Assembly: GCA_913055655.1 (NCBI GenBank)
Contig: CAJXKA010000003.1
Span: 2,501 to 66,500, forward strand
DNA from: an uncultured Oceanospirillales bacterium
GTDB taxonomy: Bacteria; Pseudomonadota; Gammaproteobacteria; Xanthomonadales; SZUA-36
Length of the DNA: 64,000 nucleotides
Direction: 5' to 3'
Part shown: piece by piece, positions 46,133 to 55,738 of the stretch
Layout: each line of letters starts with the position of its first letter
Numbering within the stretch: the stretch's first letter is position 1
Notes under the pieces: generated by a model
The model's database searches: none
Told to the model about the DNA's origin: nothing
Seen by the model: only the letters and a program-made list of their open reading frames with translations
Made by a program: the position numbers and the translations under genes

Positions 46133-47641
46133 TCAGGATTGCTCGAGTCGCCCCGCCTTCAGGTCCGCCCAGTATTCGTTGAGCTCCCGCTTCACCACGG
46201 GCAGCAGGAAATAGACGCCGAGCAGGTTGGGAATGGCCATGGCCAGGATCATTGCGTCGGAGAAACCGATGACGGCGCCCAGCTGCATGCTGGAGCCGAT
46301 GATGACGAACGCCAGGAACAGCAGCTTGAAGGTGATGTCAGCCGCCTTGCTCTCGCCGAACAGGTAGGTCCATGACTTCAGCCCGTAGTAGGACCAGGAA
46401 ATCATCGTCGAGAACGCGAACAGCACCACCGCCAGGGTCAGCACCCAGGGGAACCAGGAAATCGCCGATTCGAATGCGTTCGAGGTCAGCTGAACGCCGT
46501 CCAGGGTGGAGTCCGCCGAGCCGGTGATGATGATCACGAGCGCCGTGATCGTGCACACCACCACGGTGTCGACGAACGGCTCGTACAGGGCCACGATGCC
46601 CTCGGTGACCGGGCGGTTGGTCTGCACGGCGCTGTGGGCGATGGCGGCGGAACCCACACCGGCCTCGTTGGAAAATGCCGCGCGCTGGAAGCCGACGATC
46701 AGCACGCCGACGAAACCACCGGCCACGCCTTCAGGGCTGAACGCGCCGTTGAAAATCGCGGCGAATGCCGCCGGCACCTGGCCGACGTTCATCAGGATGA
46801 TCACAACACCGGCCAGCACGTAGGTGATGCCCATGAACGGCACGATCTTCGAGGTCACCCGGGCGATACCGCGGATGCCACCGATGATCACCAGGCCGAC
46901 CAGCGCTGCAACCACCAGGCCGAACAGCCAGCCTTTATCGGCCAGCCAGCTGGCCTGCCCACCGGTCACGTTGACCAGCTGCGAAAAGCTCTGGTTGGCC
47001 TGGAACATGTTGCCGCCGCCGAATGCACCGCCGACACAGAACACGGCGAATATCACGGCCAGGACCTTGCCCAGCACCGCGAATGCCGGCCCCCTTTCGG
47101 CCAGGCCCTTGGACAGGTAGTACATTGGGCCGCCGGACACCGTGCCGTCCGGGTACTCGTTCCGGTATTTCACGCCCAGGGTGCACTCGGTGAACTTGGA
47201 CGACATGCCCAGCAGGCCTGCCAGGATCATCCAGAACGTGGCACCCGGGCCACCCAGCGACACCGCCACGGCGACGCCGGCAATGTTGCCCAGCCCGACC
47301 GTGCCGGATAGTGCGGTCGCCAGGGCCTGGAAATGCGTCACTTCGCCGGCCGCGTCGGGGTCGGCGTAATCGCCGCGAACCAGCCTGAAGCCGTGGGTAA
47401 ATGCGCGGAGGTTAATGAATTTGAAGTACAGCGTCATGAGCGTGGCGGCAGTGACCAGCCAGATCAGCACGAACGGAATCTCGGCGAAACCCAGCGGAAC
47501 CGGGTAGAAAATGGCCGCCGTCACCGCATCGGCGATGGGCTGGATGGCGTTATTGATCTTCTGGTCGATGCCGTCCTGGGCCCAGGCCGGAACGGCCGCC
47601 AGCAGCAATAGGGCGGCGGCTGTGATTCTGGTGATTCGCAT
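46133..47641 (-). CDS. AGCS-family alanine/glycine:cation symporter
   Basis: 502 residues, inner membrane. A cleavable-looking N-terminus ([22 protein letters not shown]) precedes the core, as in several marine AGCS proteins. Family signatures: [65 protein letters not shown]. Sodium-coupled uptake of D/L-alanine or glycine is the usual role. It stands between uspA and GGA copy 5; spacing of 80 nt to uspA suggests a separate or loosely linked transcript. Confidence 0.92.
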   Translation of the reverse strand: MRITRITAAALLLLAAVPAWAQDGIDQKINNAIQPIADAVTAAIFYPVPLGFAEIPFVLIWLVTAATLMTLYFKFINLRAFTHGFRLVRGDYADPDAAGEVTHFQALATALSGTVGLGNIAGVAVAVSLGGPGATFWMILAGLLGMSSKFTECTLGVKYRNEYPDGTVSGGPMYYLSKGLAERGPAFAVLGKVLAVIFAVFCVGGAFGGGNMFQANQSFSQLVNVTGGQASWLADKGWLFGLVVAALVGLVIIGGIRGIARVTSKIVPFMGITYVLAGVVIILMNVGQVPAAFAAIFNGAFSPEGVAGGFVGVLIVGFQRAAFSNEAGVGSAAIAHSAVQTNRPVTEGIVALYEPFVDTVVVCTITALVIIITGSADSTLDGVQLTSNAFESAISWFPWVLTLAVVLFAFSTMISWSYYGLKSWTYLFGESKAADITFKLLFLAFVIIGSSMQLGAVIGFSDAMILAMAIPNLLGVYFLLPVVKRELNEYWADLKAGRLEQS

Positions 47642-47721
47642 GTGGTGATTCCCTGAGTGTTTGATGTTGTTGTCGCGTCTGCGCGCGTTGATCCTGCTGG
47701 GTGGTGGGCCGGTGGTGCGCG

Positions 47722-48156
47722 TCAGGGCACCACGGTCACGGGCCGGTCGGCGATCTGCACCAGGCTGCTGGCGACACTGCCGAAAAACTGCGCCTTGAAC
47801 TTCGAGGACCCTGAACGGCCGACGATGATGCTGGCGGCGTCGTTGTCTTTCGCCAGCTTGGCCAGGGTTTCCGCCGCGTGGCCGTGGCGGATGACGCCCC
47901 TGGCTTCGACGCCGGCTTCCCTGATCTTCGCCACGACGGGGTCGATCACCTCGGTTCGTGCGCGCTCCAGTTCCTCTTCCCGGCGCTTGTGCCGCTGCTC
48001 ATTTTCCTGCGCGGTGCTGAAGGAATAGCGGGACCATTCAATAACGTGTGCGACGACAAGGCCGGCGCCGGAATCACGGGCGCGTTCAATGGCGTAATCG
48101 AGTGCGCGTTCGCTGCAATCGCTGCAGTCGACACCGACAAGGTGAGTGGCGGACAT
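47722..48156 (-). CDS. Universal stress protein, UspA family
   Basis: 144 residues, single Usp domain. N-terminal [21 protein letters not shown] and the C-terminal ATP-binding type motif [21 protein letters not shown] (G-x2-G-x9-G-S), followed by PVTVVP, are intact, so it is probably of the nucleotide-binding class. Role in stress survival is by family only. Flanked by a thioredoxin-like gene (77-nt gap) and the symporter. Confidence 0.92.
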   Translation of the reverse strand: MSATHLVGVDCSDCSERALDYAIERARDSGAGLVVAHVIEWSRYSFSTAQENEQRHKRREEELERARTEVIDPVVAKIREAGVEARGVIRHGHAAETLAKLAKDNDAASIIVGRSGSSKFKAQFFGSVASSLVQIADRPVTVVP

Positions 48157-48233
48157 GCTGTTCTCCGTGGCGAAATCCGGGATAGTCTAGCCCAATCGAC
48201 CCGGGACTGCGCCCGGGTCAGCGCGACGGCGTT

Positions 48234-48806
48234 TCAGGTCGTCGATGATGCGCCGGCGGTCCACTTGATGGAACAGCCCATTGACGGTGTTTGTGCCCCC
48301 GGTCCGCGGCCGGTTTCGGCCACCTGTTTCATCGCCTCAAACAGTTCGCGCGGCATGTCCGGGGCGTCCGGGGCGGCGCCCGCGGCGTCCAGGCGGCCGC
48401 GGTACTGCAGTTCCAGGCCGGCGTTGTAGCCGAAGAAATCGGGGGTGCACACGGCGCCGTAGGCCTGCGCCACTTCCTGGGTGGGATCAATGACATAGGG
48501 GAACGGATAGCCGTACTTTTCCGCCTCCAGTTTCATGTTCTCAAACGAGTCTTCCGGATAGTCGGTGGGGTCGTTGGACATGATGGCGACGGTGCCGATG
48601 CCCAGTGATTCGAGCGCGCGACAGTCGCGCACCAGCTTGTCGCGGATGGCCTTCACGTAGGGGCAATGGTTGCAGATGAACATCACCAGCAGGCCGTTGG
48701 GGCCGCGGCAGGCGTCAAGGTCCAGCATGCGGCCGTCGGTGGCCTCGAGGTGGAATGCCGGTGCGGGCCGGCCAAAATCGCAAACGGGGGTGTGCTTCAG
48801 CGCCAT
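48234..48806 (-). CDS. Thioredoxin-like AhpC/TSA-family protein
   Basis: 190 residues from the ATG at 48806 (GGAG 5 nt upstream; a -10 TATAAT at 48840-48835 puts transcription start just ahead). Thioredoxin fold with redox motif FICNHCPYVKAI (Cys45, Cys48), DPTDYPEDSFENM, and cis-Pro block GAVCTPDFFGY. No signal peptide, so a cytosolic thiol-disulfide or peroxiredoxin-like role is likely. The C-terminus ends SMGCSIKW, as in a widespread subfamily with that conserved sequence. Exact substrate unknown. Confidence 0.87.
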   Translation of the reverse strand: MALKHTPVCDFGRPAPAFHLEATDGRMLDLDACRGPNGLLVMFICNHCPYVKAIRDKLVRDCRALESLGIGTVAIMSNDPTDYPEDSFENMKLEAEKYGYPFPYVIDPTQEVAQAYGAVCTPDFFGYNAGLELQYRGRLDAAGAAPDAPDMPRELFEAMKQVAETGRGPGAQTPSMGCSIKWTAGASSTT

Positions 48807-48962
48807 GAGGTCTCCGTCAATCTCTGAAAGCCGCATTATAGCGACCTTGCTAGCGCTACCAGCTCGGCAAAACGAACGATCTTTTGCTATGCTTGTCACA
48901 GGACATGGATGTACTGCGAATGCTCACCCAAGGGCATCGCCAACGAGGCTCTACAACCTGTC

Positions 48963-50126
48963 ATGAAGAAATTGCTTTGCAGGAAAACAGGCAAGCAATG
49001 GCGTGGTGCTCTCACCGCGCTTTTCGTGCTGGGCGCTTACAGCGGCCTCACCGTGGCCGCCGAGCCGGTGACCAGCACCCTTGGCGAGCAGTCTTTCGTG
49101 GGGCTGAAAACACCACAGTCCATCGTACCCTTTCCGCTTTCCGATGCCCGTGAATCGGCCTCGTTGCCATTCGACCTTGGGGGCAGCGACCAGCGCAAAC
49201 TGCGTCTGCAACTTGAGCAGCCGATTGACCTGCGCGCCATTGGCATTCACGGCAGTTCGTCGCTGAATGGCCAGCGCGTGATCGCTGGCAACGCGGTTGA
49301 TTTCCGCCTGGATGACCGGCTGTCACTGGGCGGCGGCATGACGCTGGGTGAAGCCGAGCCGGGTTTCCAGGCGCTGGGCAAAATTCATTGCGAGAACGGG
49401 ACGCTGAACGCCGGCTCGTACACGGCCACCAACTGTTACTTCATTGACCGCGCCGCGGCCTATCGCACGGGCACCGCTGCACTGGGTGCGAAATTCCGCG
49501 TTACGGACCGGGCCACGGCGTCGATGAGAATGTACGAGTCCCGTGCCGAGCTGGACGTGACCGGTACGCCCTGGGGCGCGATGCCGACCGTGGACCCCAT
49601 TGAGCGGGTCATCGCCGGCGGCAACCCCTTGCTGCCCAGCCTTGAAGCCCTGCCGGGCACGCAGGCGCTGGAATCGGAAATGACGGGCATCGACCTCGAA
49701 TTCCAGGTGGGCATTTCCACCGACCGCGCCGGCGACATGGTGGTGGGCCTGCAGTTGACGCGCATTCTCGACAGTGCGCAGCAGGGCGTGTACTACTCGT
49801 CGCCGGGCATCCACAACTGGACAATTGCCGAGCCATTCGACACCGCGGGCCTGAGCCTGGACTGGAGCCGCGGCGCCTTCAGCGGCGGCGTACAGTCCTA
49901 CTACCGCACTCCGGTCGACTTCCTGAACCGCCAGCCGCTGGACGCGCAGACCACGTTCGACGTGCACTTCACGTGGCGGGCGCCGTGGAACGCGAGCTTC
50001 AGCGTGGGCGCCAGCAATGTACTGGACGAGGGTGTGGATGAAGGCGCTGTCGACACCAGCCTCACGGACCCCTTCGAGTCCATCTACGGGCGTATCCCCT
50101 ACGTCCGCTACAAGCAGGATCTCTGA
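48963..50126 (+). CDS. Exported protein of unknown function, possibly outer-membrane
   Basis: 387 residues from the ATG at 48963; a frame open from 48909 adds 18 residues, but MKKLLCRKTGKQWRGALTAL followed by a hydrophobic stretch and TVAAEP looks like a complete signal peptide. No domain recognised. The second half alternates polar and hydrophobic residues, with segments such as DMVVGLQLTRILDS, AGLSLDWSRGAFSGGVQSYY and NASFSVGASNVLDEGV. These, and the ending PYVRYKQDL, recall the last strands of TonB-receptor-like barrels, but no plug or TonB box is seen. Weak ribosome site. It stands alone on the plus strand, divergent from the thioredoxin-like gene. Confidence 0.6.
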   Translation: MKKLLCRKTGKQWRGALTALFVLGAYSGLTVAAEPVTSTLGEQSFVGLKTPQSIVPFPLSDARESASLPFDLGGSDQRKLRLQLEQPIDLRAIGIHGSSSLNGQRVIAGNAVDFRLDDRLSLGGGMTLGEAEPGFQALGKIHCENGTLNAGSYTATNCYFIDRAAAYRTGTAALGAKFRVTDRATASMRMYESRAELDVTGTPWGAMPTVDPIERVIAGGNPLLPSLEALPGTQALESEMTGIDLEFQVGISTDRAGDMVVGLQLTRILDSAQQGVYYSSPGIHNWTIAEPFDTAGLSLDWSRGAFSGGVQSYYRTPVDFLNRQPLDAQTTFDVHFTWRAPWNASFSVGASNVLDEGVDEGAVDTSLTDPFESIYGRIPYVRYKQDL

Positions 50127-50148
50127 CGGAATTTCCGCCGGGCTCGCG

Positions 50149-50484
50149 TCAGCGCAGTTTGCGCAGCGCTTTCTTGGCCCTGAACAGCAGCACCCGCGTC
50201 ACCAGGTAACCCACCGTTCCCAGCGCCACCAGGATAATGGGTACAGCTGAGGGTGGCCGCGAAAAATCACTGGATTCCCACCAGTACCAGCCACAGGCTG
50301 CCAGCAGCAGCGAAATTGCGAAGTAGCTGGTCATCTTCAGGTGGTAGATGCGGTCGCGAAGTTTGCGCCGCTGGAACTCGGTCAGCTGTTCTTCGGTGAC
50401 GTCGCCGCGGGCAAAGCCGCATTTCGGGCAAAGCGGCGCGACGCTCGACATCGGCTTCTTGCACTGGGGACAGTTGACGATCAA
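50149..50484 (-). CDS. Zinc-ribbon protein with two membrane helices
   Basis: 111 residues starting at TTG (50484), with GGAG 6 nt upstream; the longer frame begins inside repeat DNA. The N-terminus is a zinc ribbon (CPQC, then CPKC), followed by a charged helix EEQLTEFQRRKLRDRIYHLK and two hydrophobic segments (YFAISLLLAACGWYWW and PIILVALGTVGYLV), ending in a basic tail. Looks like a small DUF-type membrane protein; function unknown. It follows the histidine kinase gene on the same strand. Confidence 0.75.
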   Translation of the reverse strand: MIVNCPQCKKPMSSVAPLCPKCGFARGDVTEEQLTEFQRRKLRDRIYHLKMTSYFAISLLLAACGWYWWESSDFSRPPSAVPIILVALGTVGYLVTRVLLFRAKKALRKLR

Positions 50485-50533
50485 GACGCTCTCCGGTTTC
50501 GAAACGCCCGCAAAAGTACCACGCGCGGTTTCT

Positions 50534-50552
50534 GGTGAGTAGTGCACTCACC
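50534..50552. repeat. GGTGAGT inverted repeat
   Basis: GGTGAGT-AGTGC-ACTCACC, perfect 7-bp arms, just after the stop codon of the histidine kinase gene and before the zinc-ribbon gene. The unit belongs to the same GTGAGT family as the repeats at 3836-3950 and 21973-22004. Confidence 0.7.
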
Positions 50553-50554
50553 AC

Positions 50555-51832
50555 TCACGCGCGGAAGAACACGATCTCCGCACGCAGGCCACCCTCGGCG
50601 CGGTTTTCGAAATGAATCCGCCAGCCGTACAGTTCACACAGCCGCTTGACGATGGCGAGACCCAGCCCCGAACCGGAACCCGTGGCGCCCTCGCCGCGAT
50701 AATGGCGCTCGAGTACGTGTTTGATTTCTTCATCGGGAATGCCGGGGCCGGTGTCTTCGACCGCGACGCGCCCATTGCCGACGCGCACGACCACCTCGCC
50801 TTCCGGCGTGTAGCGGATGGCATTGCTGACCAGGTTACTGACCGTCACCGCGATCACCGATTCCGGTGCAATGACGCTGACCCGGTCGTCTTCCTCCAGG
50901 CGCAGCTCCAGCGGCTTGTTGTCCAGCAGGGGCCGGTGCAGGTCGATGATGTCCTGGGCCACAGCGGATACGCTGTGCGATTCACTGCCCTCGTCGGTGC
51001 CGCGTTCGGCGCGCACCAGGTGCAACAGGGCCGTGGTGATGTCGGTGGACTGCCTCGCGGCGCGGGCGATGCGCAACAGCCGGTTGCGGGTCCGTGCCGG
51101 CAGGTCGTCCTGGGCCAGCAGCAATTCCGTCGCGCCGGCGATGACCGCCAGCGGTGTACGCAACTCGTGGCTGACGTCGGCATTGAACTCACGGTCTCGC
51201 TCCACCAGGTGGTGCATGCGCTCGGCGTAGGCGTCCAGCGCCGCGGCCAGCTGGCCCACTTCATCGTCGGCGAACCACTGCGCCAGCTGGGGTGACGGCG
51301 ATGCTTCCTCGGCGTCTTCCAGCCGCTTCGCCAGCTCGGTCACCGGGTGCATGACCCGGGTCGACGACCACATGCCGATGGCGAGCGCCAGCAACGAGAA
51401 GATCAGCACCACGCCGATCAGTGCGGTGAACAGCTGTCGCTCCAGCCGGCGGTTGTCGGTGACGTCGTACATCAGGAACGCCCACAGGTCGTCGTCCTTG
51501 CGCACGGCCACCTTGAAGTGACCATCGGCCAGCTCGACATCGTGCACGCCGGTTTCCAGGTCCCTAACCTGCGCGGCCACGCTGTGATTGGGGTCGCCCG
51601 GACGCGTCACGTAACCCTGGATGCGGGTGTAGAACGGCTCGACCACCGAGGGATCCTCGCGCAGCTGCATGACGTAGTCGTCCAGCTCCTGGGCGATGGT
51701 GGAGCCGATCAGCTGGTCTTCCAGGTAGCCTTCCAGCAGCAGCACGCTGACGGCGAACAGGCCGCTGAGCAGCGTACCGAGCAGCAGGAACGAAAAAATG
51801 ATCCTGCTGCGGAGACGACGCCTAAACTGCAT
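50555..51832 (-). CDS. Sensor histidine kinase
   Basis: 425 residues. Two membrane helices (about 12-33 and 136-158) bracket a periplasmic sensor of about 100 residues. Then a HAMP domain (about 159-212), HisKA with phosphoacceptor His222 in FNADVSHELRTPL, and HATPase_c with N-box SNLVSNAIRYTP, G1 EDTGPGIPDE and G2 GSGSGLGLAIVKRL. It overlaps the response regulator gene by 11 nt, so they are a cognate pair. The signal sensed is not evident. Confidence 0.95.
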   Translation of the reverse strand: MQFRRRLRSRIIFSFLLLGTLLSGLFAVSVLLLEGYLEDQLIGSTIAQELDDYVMQLREDPSVVEPFYTRIQGYVTRPGDPNHSVAAQVRDLETGVHDVELADGHFKVAVRKDDDLWAFLMYDVTDNRRLERQLFTALIGVVLIFSLLALAIGMWSSTRVMHPVTELAKRLEDAEEASPSPQLAQWFADDEVGQLAAALDAYAERMHHLVERDREFNADVSHELRTPLAVIAGATELLLAQDDLPARTRNRLLRIARAARQSTDITTALLHLVRAERGTDEGSESHSVSAVAQDIIDLHRPLLDNKPLELRLEEDDRVSVIAPESVIAVTVSNLVSNAIRYTPEGEVVVRVGNGRVAVEDTGPGIPDEEIKHVLERHYRGEGATGSGSGLGLAIVKRLCELYGWRIHFENRAEGGLRAEIVFFRA

Positions 51833-52502
51833 CCGACTCCGTCAGCCGGTAGCCGATACCGTGGCGGGTCTGGATCATCTTCGAGCCGAACGGCTTGTCG
51901 ATCTGTGAACGCAGCGAGTGGATATGCACACGGAGGCTGTCGCTGTCCGGCATTTCCTCGCCCCAGACCTCTTTCTCCAGCTCGGCGCGGGTCACCACGT
52001 TGGGTGATGATTCCATCAGGCAGCGCAGCAGTTTCAGCCCGATCGGGTTCAGCTCGATCTCGCTGTCGGCACGGTTCACGGTCAACGTATCGAGGTTGTA
52101 CTTCAGGTCACCCACCTGCAGTACACGACTGCCACGGTGGCGCCCGCGGCGGCAGAGGACATCCAGCCGGGCCTCGACTTCCTGCAAAGCGAACGGCTTG
52201 ACCAGGTAATCGTCGGCGCCGCTGTCGAAGCCGGTCAGCTTGTCTTCCAACCGGTCGCGCGCGGTCAGCATCAGCACCGGCGTATCCTTGCCGGCATCGT
52301 CCCGAAGCTTGCGGCAGACGTCCAGGCCGTCCATGCCGGGCAGCTGCAGGTCGAGCACGATGGCATCGAAATCGTTGACCACGGCCAGGTGCAGGCCGGT
52401 AATGCCGTCGCCGGCGAAATCCACGGTATGACCGCGGTCCTCCAGGAAATCGCCAAGGTTGGCGGCGATGTCCGGGTTATCTTCGATTATCAGGATGTGC
52501 AT
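51822..52502 (-). CDS. OmpR-family response regulator
   Basis: 226 residues: receiver domain (1-120) with acidic pocket Glu7/Asp8, phosphoacceptor Asp51 in IVLDLQLPGMDG, switch Thr in MLTARD and Lys in DDYLVKPF. A winged-helix DNA-binding domain (about 130-226) contains ELNPIGLKLLRCLME, SLRVHIHSLRSQIDKPF and RHGIGYRL. Resembles the QseB/PmrA/PhoP group. The kinase gene overlaps its 3' end. A U-tailed hairpin and a GTCCAT/ATGGAC palindrome lie just upstream. Confidence 0.95.
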   Translation of the reverse strand: MHILIIEDNPDIAANLGDFLEDRGHTVDFAGDGITGLHLAVVNDFDAIVLDLQLPGMDGLDVCRKLRDDAGKDTPVLMLTARDRLEDKLTGFDSGADDYLVKPFALQEVEARLDVLCRRGRHRGSRVLQVGDLKYNLDTLTVNRADSEIELNPIGLKLLRCLMESSPNVVTRAELEKEVWGEEMPDSDSLRVHIHSLRSQIDKPFGSKMIQTRHGIGYRLTESDAV

Positions 52503-52715
52503 AGATCTGCCGGGTCCATTTCATGGACATAAAGAAAGGCCCAAGCAGATGATATCAACACCTCGCTTGGGCCCAGACTGCCCTATGTGTCTTGCATCAG
52601 CCGTTTAGCTGCCACTCGCGCCGGCGCAATGCGCCGGTCTTCCAGTGCGCGACCAGTCTAGGCCTCACGGTGTTAAGGCGCGGTTAACCGGGCCGGTTTT
52701 TTGCGTTAACCGGCG
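52503..52715. other. Structured intergenic region between pilU and the response regulator gene
   Basis: 213 bp with no ORF worth calling. On the minus strand, in order: an inverted repeat CGGTTAAC/GTTAACCG just after the pilU stop, a GCGCCGGC-type hairpin at about 52619-52640, the U-tailed hairpin at 52531-52573, and a GTCCAT-GAA-ATGGAC palindrome at 52515-52529 directly before the response regulator start. It could hold a small RNA ending at the terminator, or simply the pilTU 3' end plus the regulator's leader. Confidence 0.4.
52531..52573 (-). terminator. U-tailed hairpin upstream of the response regulator gene
   Basis: Minus-strand stem GGCCCAAGC/GCTTGGGCC (9 bp) with an 18-nt AT-rich loop followed by TTTCTTT. 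It ends 29 nt before the response regulator start. It probably terminates transcription arriving from pilTU, but little room remains for a separate regulator promoter. Confidence 0.75.
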
Positions 52716-53834
52716 TCAGTCCAGCAACTCGACGTCGTGCAGCCTCTCGGACAGCGAATTGGCGTCGCCGCCCTCGGACAGCTTCACGGCCAGGCGCACC
52801 TCGTTGGCCGAATCGGCGTAACGCAGCGCGTCGTCGTAGGTGATCTTGCCTTCCTTGTACATGTTGTACAGGCACTGGTCGAAGGTGATCATGCCGTGGT
52901 GGCCCGAGGCCTTCATGATTTCCTTCAGCTCGGCGATCTCGCCCTTGCGGATGGTGTCCTTGACCAGCGGCGTGGCCAGCAACACTTCCACGGCAGGCCA
53001 GCGCCGGGTGCCGTCGACCGATGGCACCAGCTGCTGCGCCACGATCGCCTTCATGTTGAATGACAGGTCGAGCAGCACCTGCTCATGCTGGTCTTCCGGG
53101 AAGAAGTGCAGGATGCGGTCCATGGCCTGGTTGGCATTGTTGGCATGCAGCGTGCACAGCACCAGGTGACCGGTTTCCGAGAAACTGATGGCGTGCTCCA
53201 TGGTTTCTCGGGTACGAATCTCACCGATCATGATCACGTCCGGCGCCTGGCGCAGGGTGTTGCGCAGCGCGACCTCGAAAGACTCGGTGTCCACGCCCAC
53301 TTCGCGCTGGGTCACCAGGCTCTTGTCGTGGAAGTGGACGTACTCGATCGGGTCCTCGATGGTGACAATGTGGCCGCTCATGCGGCGATTGCGATACCCC
53401 AGCATGGCCGCCAGGGACGTGGATTTACCGGTACCAGTCGCACCCACGAACAGCACGATGCCGCGTTTTTCCAGCGACAGGTCGTTCAGCGTGTCCGGCA
53501 GGTTCAGTTCTTCGGTGGTCGGAATATGCGTTTCGATGCGACGACAGACCATGCCGACCATGCCCTGCTGGTAAAACGCGCTGACACGGAAACGGACGTC
53601 GTTGTCCAGCGACAGCGCGAACTGGCACTCGCTGGTGGACTCGAACTCTTCGCGCTGGCGTTCGCTCATCACGCCGTAAACGATTTCCTCGGCCTCTTCC
53701 GGCAGCAGCACCTCGGTAGTCAGGCCGCGAATCTTGCCGTTGACCTTCACGCAGGGCGGCGCCTCCGCGGTGACGAACAGGTCGGAACCCTTTTCCTCGT
53801 GCAGCTGGCGCAACCAGCCTTCGACAACGCTCAT
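52716..53834 (-). CDS. pilU: Type IV pilus retraction ATPase PilU
   Basis: 372 residues. Hexameric ATPase with N-terminal PAS-like region (KGSDLFVTAEAPPCVKVNGK), Walker A FVGATGTGKSTSLA, Asp box TIEDPIEYVH, Walker B PDVIMIGEIR and His box LVLCTLHANNANQAMDRI. Relative to the neighbouring PilT it has the longer C-terminus and divergent His box of PilU. PilU works with PilT to retract type IV pili (twitching, DNA uptake) and depends on PilT in studied species. It follows pilT by 10 nt. Confidence 0.95.
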   Translation of the reverse strand: MSVVEGWLRQLHEEKGSDLFVTAEAPPCVKVNGKIRGLTTEVLLPEEAEEIVYGVMSERQREEFESTSECQFALSLDNDVRFRVSAFYQQGMVGMVCRRIETHIPTTEELNLPDTLNDLSLEKRGIVLFVGATGTGKSTSLAAMLGYRNRRMSGHIVTIEDPIEYVHFHDKSLVTQREVGVDTESFEVALRNTLRQAPDVIMIGEIRTRETMEHAISFSETGHLVLCTLHANNANQAMDRILHFFPEDQHEQVLLDLSFNMKAIVAQQLVPSVDGTRRWPAVEVLLATPLVKDTIRKGEIAELKEIMKASGHHGMITFDQCLYNMYKEGKITYDDALRYADSANEVRLAVKLSEGGDANSLSERLHDVELLD

Positions 53835-53844
53835 GGTGCGACTC

Positions 53845-54882
53845 CTACTGGAACAGCTTGCGGTCGACCGCCTTCCGGGCGGCGTCGTGCTTGGAAATAA
53901 TGCCGCGTCCGACCAGCATTTCCAGGTACTGGTCGAGCGTATGCATACCGGCCGCCTGGCCGGTCTGGATGGCGGAATACATCTGCGCCACCTTGTCCTC
54001 GCGAATCAGGTTACGGATGGCCGGCGTGGCGATCATGATCTCGTGCGCGGCCACGCGCCCGCCGCCGTAGCGCTTGATCAGCGTCTGCGCGATCACGGCG
54101 CGGAGCGACTCCGACAGCATGGAGCGGACCATGGATTTCTCGCCCGCCGGGAACACGTCGATGATTCGGTCGATGGTCTTGGCCGCCGAGCTGGTATGCA
54201 GGGTGCCAAACACCAGGTGACCGGTCTCGGCCGCCGTCAGCGCCAGGCGAATCGTCTCGATATCACGCATTTCGCCCACCAGGATGATGTCCGGGTCCTC
54301 GCGGAGCGCGGCGCGCAGCGCCTGGTTGAAGCCATGCGTGTCACGGTGCACCTCGCGTTGGTTAATCAGGCACTTACGCGATTTGTGCACGAACTCGATC
54401 GGGTCCTCGATGGTGAGGATATGACCGGCGACGCTGTCGTTCAGGTAATCGATCATCGCCGCCAGCGTGGTGGACTTACCCGAACCCGTGGGACCGGTGA
54501 CCAGCACCAGGCCGCGCGGGACGTTGATGATTTCCTTGAACGTGGGCGGCGCGCCGATGTCTTCCAGCGTCCATACCGCCTCCGGAATGGTACGGAAGGC
54601 GCCACCGACGCCGCGGTCCATGTGAAAGCAGTTGACACGGAAACGGGCCAGGCCCGGCACCGCGTACGAGTAGTCGACTTCCAGGTTGGCCTCGAAATCG
54701 CGGCGCTGGAAGTCGTTCATCGTGCTGTAGAGCAATTCCTGCAACTGGGTATTGTCCAGCGCCGGAACGTTCAGGCGTTTCAAGTCGCCATCCACGCGGA
54801 TCATGGGTGGCAGACCCGCAGACAAGTGCAGGTCCGAGGCCTTATTCTTGACCGAATAAGCCAGTAATTCCGCGATGTCCAT
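53845..54882 (-). CDS. pilT: Type IV pilus retraction ATPase PilT
   Basis: 345 residues from the ATG at 54882, preceded by AGGAGG; a 28-codon longer frame is rejected. MDIAELLAYSVKNKASDLHL is the classic PilT start. Walker A GPTGSGKS (130-137), Asp box TIEDPIEFVH, Walker B PDIILVGEMRD, His box LVFGTLHTSSAAKTIDRIID and the AIRNLIRE motif near the C-terminus (needed for retraction) are all present. Divergent from yggS, the usual arrangement in gammaproteobacteria. Confidence 0.97.
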   Translation of the reverse strand: MDIAELLAYSVKNKASDLHLSAGLPPMIRVDGDLKRLNVPALDNTQLQELLYSTMNDFQRRDFEANLEVDYSYAVPGLARFRVNCFHMDRGVGGAFRTIPEAVWTLEDIGAPPTFKEIINVPRGLVLVTGPTGSGKSTTLAAMIDYLNDSVAGHILTIEDPIEFVHKSRKCLINQREVHRDTHGFNQALRAALREDPDIILVGEMRDIETIRLALTAAETGHLVFGTLHTSSAAKTIDRIIDVFPAGEKSMVRSMLSESLRAVIAQTLIKRYGGGRVAAHEIMIATPAIRNLIREDKVAQMYSAIQTGQAAGMHTLDQYLEMLVGRGIISKHDAARKAVDRKLFQ

Positions 54883-55018
54883 ATACCCCTCCTGAATGAG
54901 ACCCGCGTGGAGATACAATAGCGACGGTGCCCCTGTCGTGGCCCGAAACCGTGTACTTCCTTGCACAACTGTTAAATTTGTTCTCGTAACCTTAGAACAT
55001 TACGGGGTAATTTCCAAT

Positions 55019-55702
55019 ATGGAAACGCCATACGGTCGCCTTTCCGCGGTCCATGCCATGATCGATTCGGCCTGCGCCGATGCGGGCCGCGACGCCGCAT
55101 CCGTGCGCCTGCTGGCGGTCAGCAAGCGTCACCCGGTGGCCGCTATCCGAAAACTGCAGGCGCAGGGACAGCTCGCATTTGGCGAAAACTACGTCGACGA
55201 AGCACTTGAAAAACAGGCCGCGCTCGCCGATGTCGATATCGAGTGGCATTACATCGGCCCGATCCAGTCCAACAAGACACGCGACCTGGCCGCGCACTTT
55301 CAATGGGTGCAGTCGGTGGACCGCGAGAAAATCCTGAAGCGGCTGTCCGCGCAGCGACCGGACGACCTGCCGCCGATGAACATCTGCCTGCAGGTGAACG
55401 TCGACGCCGAACCCCAGAAAGCCGGCGCCGCGCCCGCGGACCTGCCGGGCCTGGCGGAACTGGCCGGGGGCCTGCCCGGGCTCCGACTGCGCGGTTTGAT
55501 GTGTATCCCCCGTGCTACCGATTCCATCACGCAGACCCGCGCCAGTTTCGCCCGCACCCGCGAATGTTTCGAGGCGCTTTGTGTTGCGGGCCACGAACTG
55601 GACACCCTGTCGATGGGCATGTCCGGCGACATTGCCCCCGCCATTGCCGAAGGCAGTACCATGGTGCGGGTCGGCACCGCGCTGTTCGGCCCGCGCGACT
55701 GA
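55019..55702 (+). CDS. yggS: PLP homeostasis protein (YggS/PLPBP family)
   Basis: 227 residues from the ATG at 55019; the 41-codon longer frame overlaps the pilT promoter region. Pyridoxal phosphate is bound by Lys36 in LLAVSKRHP; GENYVDEALEK and EWHYIGPIQSNKTRDL follow, and SMGMSGDIAPAIAEGSTMVRVGTALFG is the phosphate-binding end. A non-enzymatic carrier that balances PLP pools. First gene of yggS-proC-yggT-DUF4426. Ribosome site weak. Confidence 0.94.
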   Translation: METPYGRLSAVHAMIDSACADAGRDAASVRLLAVSKRHPVAAIRKLQAQGQLAFGENYVDEALEKQAALADVDIEWHYIGPIQSNKTRDLAAHFQWVQSVDREKILKRLSAQRPDDLPPMNICLQVNVDAEPQKAGAAPADLPGLAELAGGLPGLRLRGLMCIPRATDSITQTRASFARTRECFEALCVAGHELDTLSMGMSGDIAPAIAEGSTMVRVGTALFGPRD

Positions 55703-55738
55703 GCGGCCCGGCGAGCGATTTTCCTGGAGAATGAGTTC

